DNA from: Zelonia costaricensis
Lineage: Eukaryota; Euglenozoa; Kinetoplastea; Trypanosomatida; Trypanosomatidae
Assembly: GCA_030849075.1 (NCBI GenBank)
Contig: JASAOO010002879.1
Coordinates: 1-12,256 of the forward strand
Direction: 5' to 3'
DNA length: 12,256 nt
The notes beneath the pieces were generated by a model, which searched no databases, was not told the DNA's origin, and saw only the letters and a program-made list of their open reading frames with translations. Within the stretch, counting starts at the first letter, position 1, and each line of letters starts with the position of its first letter. Of the stretch, positions 6,968 to 12,256 are shown one piece after another. Made by a program: the position numbers and the translations under genes.

Positions 6968-8522
6968 TGTACCCGGGAAAAAAAAAAGAGAGAACGGGAA
7001 AGCGACGTCCGTGTGTCGACGCAGACGGACGAAGGGGGGAGGTTGCGGGTTGCAGGAAAGGGCTGCGTCACGCAGAGAAACACAACGGATGATGGAAACG
7101 GGACGAAGTCGCTTGCAAGGTGTAGCCGGGACAGGGCTTGAAAAGAAAAAAGAGACGAAGAAAACTCGGGAAAGACGCGAAACGAAACAAAAAAAGAAAA
7201 AGCGAGGTGGACTCTGTCAGTGTTCACGACGGAGAGAGCGCAACGAGGTCACACAGGTAAAGCGACGCGACGCGCCCCCGCAGCGGAGAAACCAAAACAC
7301 CAAAGAAGAAGAGGAGCCCACACCAAGAGAGCGCGAGAGAGAGGGCGAGATGGGGGGGAGGTGCGATGACGTCGGGTGTTACGTCTTGGGGCGGATACAC
7401 AAAAAGAAAAGAAAACAAACCGAGGCACTGGCGAAAGAGGAAGGAGGGGGGAGCTGGAGAAGGCACGCGGGAGTTGCTACACAGTACTTCCTTTCCGTGT
7501 CTCCACACAACCGCGTGGGAGAGGGAGAGAGAAGAAGGAGGAGGGCGGGGTGAGGGGAGAAGAGAGACAGGGACAGATAACGCAAGAGAGAGAAGTGGAG
7601 AAACGCGTTTGATGCGCAGTCGCTGTCAGTCTTGCCCGCACGGAGGCGTTCGAAGTGAGTGAGTGTGTGGGTGTGCCTGTGTCTCCTCTCCTTATTGATC
7701 AATCACAACTCCGCACGGTAGGCGGAGAACGAATTGTGGGGGCAGAGAGGGAGGGAGGGAGGTGGGAGAGGCAGCGGCGGTGGACGGACAAACGAGCACA
7801 AGACGTTGCACGGGAAAACCGAGGGCAGGGCAATTTCAGCGACACCACGAAGTACACCAGACAAAGGTGGGGGAGGGAAAGAAAAGATCGAAGATCGAGG
7901 AAGCGTAGTAAGTGATAAAGAGAGAAGAAAAGAAAAAAAGGAACGGGAACAGTGAGGTGGAGGGTGGAGCAGAACAGGCAAAGGAAGACGCAGAGAAAGC
8001 AAAGGCGGTCCTGAAACTCGCGGTGACGGCGGTGGCTAGAGACAAGTAAACAGCAAATCCATACGTGTGAAACACGCACGTAACGTGAGAGAAGGAGCGG
8101 GAGAGAGGAAGGGGCAGGTAAGAGGAGGGGGGGGTCGTCTTGGAGGTAAAGCTGAGGGGAGGAGAGAAGAAAACAAATCGCTGACTCGTGGCGCAATCGA
8201 GCCACCACGATCGCAGTCAATCGAGCTGACGAGTCCGGCGAGCGATGGCAGAGGAGGAGAAAAAGAAAAAAAGGTATAAGAGGCGCGGAGGCTCGCAGGT
8301 GAAGCAGGGGAAGACGCGGTGTGTGCCGCACGGACCAGCGCAGAAAACAAAGCCGAACAAAACGCGAAAAAAAAAACAAAAAGAAACAGACAGGAGCGAC
8401 GCCGTCTATGTCACCCGCTGGATGAGACTCCGGGTCACAGACAACACCACAGTCCTTGAGAAGGAGGGAGAAGAATCAACTGCAATGGTGTGTGCAGGCG
8501 TGGAACGCTGAGGTACGGCTCC

Positions 8523-8556
8523 TGTTGTTGTTGTTTGTTTGTTTGTTTGTTTGTTT
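8523..8556 (+). repeat. (TTG)n/(TTTG)n microsatellite
   Basis: TTG units passing into about six TTTG units. On the transcribed strand this is a CAA/CAAA repeat. Confidence 0.95.
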
Positions 8557-8876
8557 CTTGTTCGTCGTTCTGTTTCTGCCCTTTCAGAGTTCCCTCTTCG
8601 AATTCACGGCTCAGCTGCGCGTGTGTTCGACACTGTCTTTGTTTTTCTCTCTCACGGTGGCAAGTGAGCCCGGAAAGTGTCCTCGCTTGCTGAACGCTAA
8701 CGATCGGGAAGGCGAAGGAGAAAGAGGAGGGGGGGCAGAGAGAAAGAAGAGTCGAGTTGGAGGGAGGTGTTTGTATGCGTGTGTGTGTTGGCGGAAGGGA
8801 GAAGGGCTTGATCGAGTCGGACCGTGGGACTGTTGGGAGGGTGAGGCAGCGGGGGTGAAGTGAATGGCAGGGAGGA

Positions 8877-8888
8877 GGGGGGGGGGGG
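8877..8888 (+). repeat. G12 homopolymer
   Basis: Twelve consecutive G preceded by GGAGGA; C12 on the minus strand. Confidence 0.93.
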
Positions 8889-9084
8889 CTGACTTTGTGA
8901 ATTCCCTTTGCTGCACGGTGCGTTTTGAAGAGCGGTGAAGGTTGTCACGGAGGTGAAGCGTGATGATGGCATCGGCCATCCGTGACGAAGAGGGGAGAGA
9001 GAGAGAGGGTACAGCAAAGTGGCGTGGCAGAAAAGAGAAGCTGTGGCACCGAGACTCGAGGAGAGCAGAGAGGGGGGGCACTGA

Positions 9085-9380
9085 CGCGTCGACCGCGACC
9101 CCAGGGAGGGCTCGCCACGTTGTCCGCTACGTACGCGCCTTGACACACGACGGCCCCAGCACCCAACAGGGCGGCATGCAGTGCCGGTCGGACACGTGGC
9201 GAGAACGACGCTGCTGCTCTCCTGCACTCGCCCGGTGCGCGTGCTGTTCGCGAGCTCACTGTAGCCTCTACGACACTTCTTCTGGGGAAAGTGGGGCTTT
9301 TCTAGTTGTTCGTCTGCTTGCGATGACTCGCGAGTAGCCGAGCTTGTGCGGCGCGCTTAAGTGCGTGCGTACGTGCGATG
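9085..9380. other. Compositionally balanced island without a recognised gene
   Basis: About 300 bases lacking the G/A bias and simple repeats of both flanks. Minus-strand frames here (for example from 9259, reading RPALHAALLGAGAVVCQGAYVADN) start only at GTG and do not show the G/C-ending codon bias of the ligase. It may be a UTR element, a decayed gene or a structured RNA; nothing decides between these. Confidence 0.4.
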
Positions 9381-9490
9381 ACCGAGAAAGAGGGAAATGA
9401 AAGAGAGAGAGGGGTTGAGGGTGCGACAGCTTCCGCGCTCTGGGCACACTCGAGTCATGGGGGGAGGGAGAAGCGGAGGGACAGCTGCGC

Positions 9491-9505
9491 GGGGGGGGGG
9501 GGGGG
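9491..9505 (+). repeat. G15 homopolymer
   Basis: Fifteen consecutive G, the longest G run in the window; C15 on the minus strand. Confidence 0.93.
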
Positions 9506-10185
9506 CACCAGTAAAGAGAAAAAAAACGTGAAGGGAACGTGCGAGCAATGAAGAGTGCCAGCTCACGCGCCGAGTGGAACACAAAGTCGTTTGTTTCATC
9601 AGGGGGTAGCGTGGCAAAGGGGAGCGGCACACGGAAAAGGTGGGGAAGAGGAGAAGGCTCCCGGTGCGCACGCTGCTTGGGGGTGCGAGATGGACGGAAG
9701 GGGGATGGAGAGAGAACCATTGGTCTGCGCCATAGGGCAATCCACTCACCCACACCCACACACGCACACGCTCAAGCACCAGCACAGCAGTTCCAATAGG
9801 CGCACCCACGCCGACTCGAAACCCACAAGAAAGCGGACTTGCCGGATCAGAAGAACGGCGGAGACCGCGAAGCGGGCCGTGCGCAGGAGAAGACAACAAC
9901 AACAAGAAGAAAAAAGCGGCGCAAAGAAAGACACGGGCAGCGCACGCAAACGAAAAAGATAAGACGCTGGCATGCACGGACGACCCCCACGGAGTGGACA
10001 GGAGAACAAAGTAGAAGAGAGCGAGTGTGTGAAGCGGGCGGGTGGCGAAGGGACGGGCGGGAAGAAGCAGAGGCTGCGATAAAAGTTGAAGAAGGTGAGT
10101 GCGACGGCAACCCGCACCAACGCCATCGACACTACGTAGCCAAAAATAGCAACAAGCAACAACAGCAGCAGGCGGAAAGATAACC

Positions 10186-10209
10186 CCACCACCACCACCA
10201 CCACCACCA
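10186..10209 (+). repeat. (CCA)8 trinucleotide repeat
   Basis: Eight perfect CCA units. In one minus-strand frame it reads as poly-glycine, which contributes to a spurious long frame there. Confidence 0.97.
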
Positions 10210-10659
10210 AGCAAAAGGATAAAGAACGCACAAGAAGAAAAACGGCGTTCACCACCGAGCTTGTTTTGTCGTGTTGATAATATGCGTGTCGGGGCCGGCC
10301 TTGCGGGACGGACGGCGGGACAGACCAAAAAACAAAGAAAAAAGAGGCCGCCCACTGGCGAGAACAAACGTGAGATCGACCTCGGGTAGCTGCACAAAAG
10401 GGGGTGGGCAGCTCGAGTGTGATGCGTTTTGTACGAAGCTGAGGAGACGCGCAGCAGGAAGTGCGAAGAAAAAAAAACAAGGAGCTCAGAAGCGGTGTGT
10501 GACGAAGGAGAGGAGAGGAGGTGGGGGGGGGGTGAGCATGGAAAAAGAGAGCACGCGGGGACAAAGGAATACGACACCTGGAGCAGGACGAGGAGAGAAG
10601 AAAATGAGAAGCGATGGCAGTTAAGGTGGGAAGGGCAACGGAAGCGAGACGCCCTGTCG

Positions 10660-10677
10660 CACACACACACACACACA
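10660..10677 (+). repeat. (CA)9 microsatellite
   Basis: Nine CA units, followed by CGCAAGCACA. Confidence 0.97.
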
Positions 10678-11736
10678 CGCAAGCACATGGGGAGCGACTC
10701 GTACACAGCTACGAGCAACAGGAGCGCGCCCGTGTGACCACACAAGTTACAAAAGGGAAAACGAGTCGGGACAAAGCAAGCAAAAGAAAAAAGCGCTTCA
10801 GGTAAGGTGGAAGGAGTAAGACGCACAGACGGAGGTGCGTGCGTCAGGCACGCAACTACGGTGCTGTCGAATTGTGTGGAAGTCGGCGGGAAAGGAAGGG
10901 AAGAGGGCGAGTCCAAATGGAGAATGTTGCTGCATCAACTTCGCAAGCGCCAGCTCAGTGGCTCACCTCCAGCCTCTTCCACGTTGCACGTCCAACGCCC
11001 ACCCCTCCGTCATCCCTTCGCTCAATCCGTTCCGGTGGACGAGAGAGGGAGGAAGGCAGGGGGTGCGAGAGGGTTGAAGTGCGGTCGCACAGCGTTGATG
11101 TAGAAAGACTTGGAGGGCCGGAAAGGTGAGAAGAACGAAAAGATGCCGAGGCTAAGGCAAAGGAAAAGGATGGAAGGCAACAAGGAGTCGGACGCTCCGG
11201 CAGCAGTGCTGCCCGGTGTCGTAGCGGACGCCAGCACGAACACGCGGAAACAAAAAAAAAAACCAGGCAGTGCAGGTCATGCGTGGGTAGCGAAAGACAA
11301 GAGGGGAAAGTGCGGAAGAGGCGAGCCGAGACGCGCGAGGGAGGGAGGCGAGGGAAGGAGAGGGCGCACACGCGCACGGTGGAAGCGATTTCGGGCCCGC
11401 GGTACAAACGAGCAGCAGCGAGCTGAGGCGTTGGACTGTATCGGGGGTGCCACCAAAGGTGGGAAGGAGGGAGCGCGCACGCGTTCACGTGCCCATGGTG
11501 CGAGAAGGGTCGCGGTGCTTCTCAGCTCTCGCGCAGACGCGCTCCTCCCACCATCGAGGCAAGGCAAGCGCACACGCGTAGAGGGCAACACCAAAAAAAA
11601 AAAAAGACGCTTTGACGCTGGCGTGAAAGGATGCAAGGGGCAAAAGGTGCCCTTCCGAAACCAAATAAAAAAGGACTGGGTCAGTCACAAGTACGCACCT
11701 ACACACGCAAGAACGCTTCTGACCACAAACACCCAG

Positions 11737-11750
11737 ACACACACACACAC
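11737..11750 (+). repeat. (AC)7 microsatellite
   Basis: Seven AC units in the 3' flank of the right-edge ligase gene. Confidence 0.95.
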
Positions 11751-11780
11751 GCACGAGTACTACGATTCGGCTACGTCCCA

Positions 11781-12145
11781 CGTCTAGAAATATGACGGCA
11801 AGTAGGGGGTGAAGGCCTTCAGCCCAGACATGCGAGATCAGTCGTATTGCTCACCAAGTCGAGCATCCCCCTCATCGTGGCCGAGACAGAGAGCCGCTAG
11901 GTGGTTCTTCGGGGTGACGTGGCGGCGGAGGTGACGCCTTGGAGTGTCGGGCCGTGCCGCGCTGCGGTCGTTGATGCAGCTCAGGAACACACAGGGGCAC
12001 TCCAACCCAGGCAGTGGCCGTTGCTAGTACCCCCAGATACGCTTTTCCTGTAACTCTCCCCACAATCACTAAAAAAAGCACATCGCCCAACGCTGCGCGT
12101 TCTCGCTTCCTCCTCAACGCGAACGTCCCCACCTGGCCTGCCAGC
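11781..12145 (-). other. 3' flank (likely 3' UTR) of the right-edge 4CL-like gene
   Basis: Sequence directly after the TAG stop, balanced in composition and free of simple repeats until about 11750. It contains an inverted repeat, TTGGAGTG (11939-11946) and CACTCCAA (11998-12005), 51 nt apart. I see no resemblance to the first few hundred bases after the other ligase gene. An out-of-frame 100-codon frame (11872-12174) crosses the ligase stop but lacks the genome's codon bias. Confidence 0.6.
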
Positions 12146-12256
12146 CTAGTGCATGCTCCGCTCAGAGCCGCCATGCTCCTCCAAGAGCGCCGTCTCTTGC
12201 TGGCGAGCCTGGCGGCGCATCAGCTTGCCGGACGGGTTGCGCGGAATCTCGTCCAC
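12146..12256 (-). CDS. 4CL-like CoA ligase, C-terminal fragment cut by window edge
   Basis: The last 36 codons and the TAG stop (12148-12146) of a second AMP-forming CoA ligase; the rest lies beyond the right edge. The visible peptide begins VDEIPRNPSGKLMRRQAR, the canonical A10 motif of 4-coumarate:CoA ligase-like enzymes, with the lysine at visible residue 11 that closes on the active site during adenylate formation. It aligns without gaps to residues 607-625 of the complete copy at 4880-6853 (13 of 19 identical), so the two are diverged tandem paralogues on the same strand. Here the loop before the lysine is the usual NPSG, where the other copy has NLGG. The tail after the motif is short (about 18 residues, ending SMH) and lacks both the Ala/Ser-rich extension of the other copy and a PTS1 tripeptide. 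It probably precedes the complete copy in the same polycistronic unit. Confidence 0.9.
   Translation of the reverse strand: MDEIPRNPSGKLMRRQARQQETALLEEHGGSERSMH

Larger units (their letters stand above)
6854..9084. other. Gene-free stretch upstream of the complete 4CL-like gene
   Basis: The first ~150 bases carry the ligase leader, hairpin and acceptor candidates. From about 6970 to 8500 the plus strand is almost unbroken G/A-rich sequence with A runs, so the minus strand is a chain of pyrimidine tracts. A perfect 10-bp palindrome, ATTGATCAAT, sits at 7694-7703. The interval 8520-8690 is T-rich on the plus strand. I see no gene or RNA in it. Confidence 0.65.
9381..11780. other. Gene-free stretch between the two 4CL-like genes
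   Basis: About 2.4 kb of purine-rich plus-strand sequence with G15, (CCA)8, (CA)9, (AC)7 and several A runs (including 13 A at 11593-11605). The 519-codon minus-strand open frame at 9357-10916 is Ser/Leu/Pro/Phe/Cys-rich low complexity with no domain and is judged non-coding. No gene supported. Confidence 0.65.

Noticed and set aside
6597..7553. 318-codon plus-strand frame
   Set aside because: The first part is antisense to the ligase N-terminus; the rest is Arg/Lys/Glu/Gly-rich translation of purine-rich DNA.
9357..10916. 519-codon open frame on the minus strand
   Set aside because: Composition is Ser/Leu/Pro/Phe/Cys-rich low complexity; it reads through (CCA)8 as poly-Gly and through C and T tracts. 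No domain and none of the ligase's codon bias, so it is a by-product of pyrimidine-rich DNA.
11872..12174. 100-codon minus-strand frame overlapping the stop of the right-edge ligase
   Set aside because: Starts inside the ligase out of frame, and its codons are only moderately G/C-ending. The peptide looks plausible in part (DVLFLVIVGRVTGKAYLG) but nothing else supports it.
1..12256. Search for CRISPR, prophage, toxin-antitoxin or other defence-type systems
   Set aside because: All repeats are short tandem microsatellites or homopolymers without spacers, and no bacterial-type genes are present; the DNA is eukaryotic (trypanosomatid) in character.

Overview
The window looks like nuclear DNA of a trypanosomatid, most likely Leishmania or a close relative. 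The signs are an intronless gene whose codons end mostly in G or C, very long intergenic stretches, polypyrimidine tracts followed by AG upstream of start codons (the pattern of spliced-leader trans-splicing), and many CA/GT microsatellites and homopolymer runs. Both recognisable genes lie on the minus strand. Most of the plus strand between genes is purine-rich, so the transcribed minus-sense strand is pyrimidine-rich, as expected for a polycistronic unit read from right to left.

Layout in direction of transcription (high to low coordinates). (1) The right edge, 12256-12146, holds the last 36 codons of an AMP-forming CoA ligase of the 4-coumarate:CoA ligase-like (4CL-like) family. (2) About 5.3 kb follows with no gene I can support (6854-12145): the 3' flank of that gene, simple repeats, long purine runs and the 5' flank of the next gene. 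(3) A complete 657-codon 4CL-like gene lies at 6853-4880, a diverged tandem paralogue of the first. (4) About 2.6 kb of flank (2232-4879) contains a candidate SIDER-like short retroposon (2887-3445, plus orientation, 14-A tail, imperfect 16-bp flanking duplications). (5) A 90-codon reading frame with strong G/C-ending codon use lies at 2231-1959; it is a plausible but unconfirmed small gene with a signal- or targeting-like N-terminus. (6) The last ~1.96 kb holds no supported gene, except a possible start codon of the next gene at the left edge (20-18).

The two ligase copies would both activate a carboxylic acid as an acyl-AMP and transfer it to CoA; the substrate cannot be read from sequence. 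The complete copy has an arginine-rich N-terminal extension suggesting mitochondrial import. Its ATP-binding loop and the loop before its C-terminal lysine depart from the family consensus, while the other copy has the canonical C-terminal loop. I see no CRISPR array, tRNA, rRNA, bacterial-type system or clearly novel multi-gene system. The most interesting items are the retroposon-like insertion with its T13/A14 foldback, the diverged ligase pair, and the small frame that is open on both strands.
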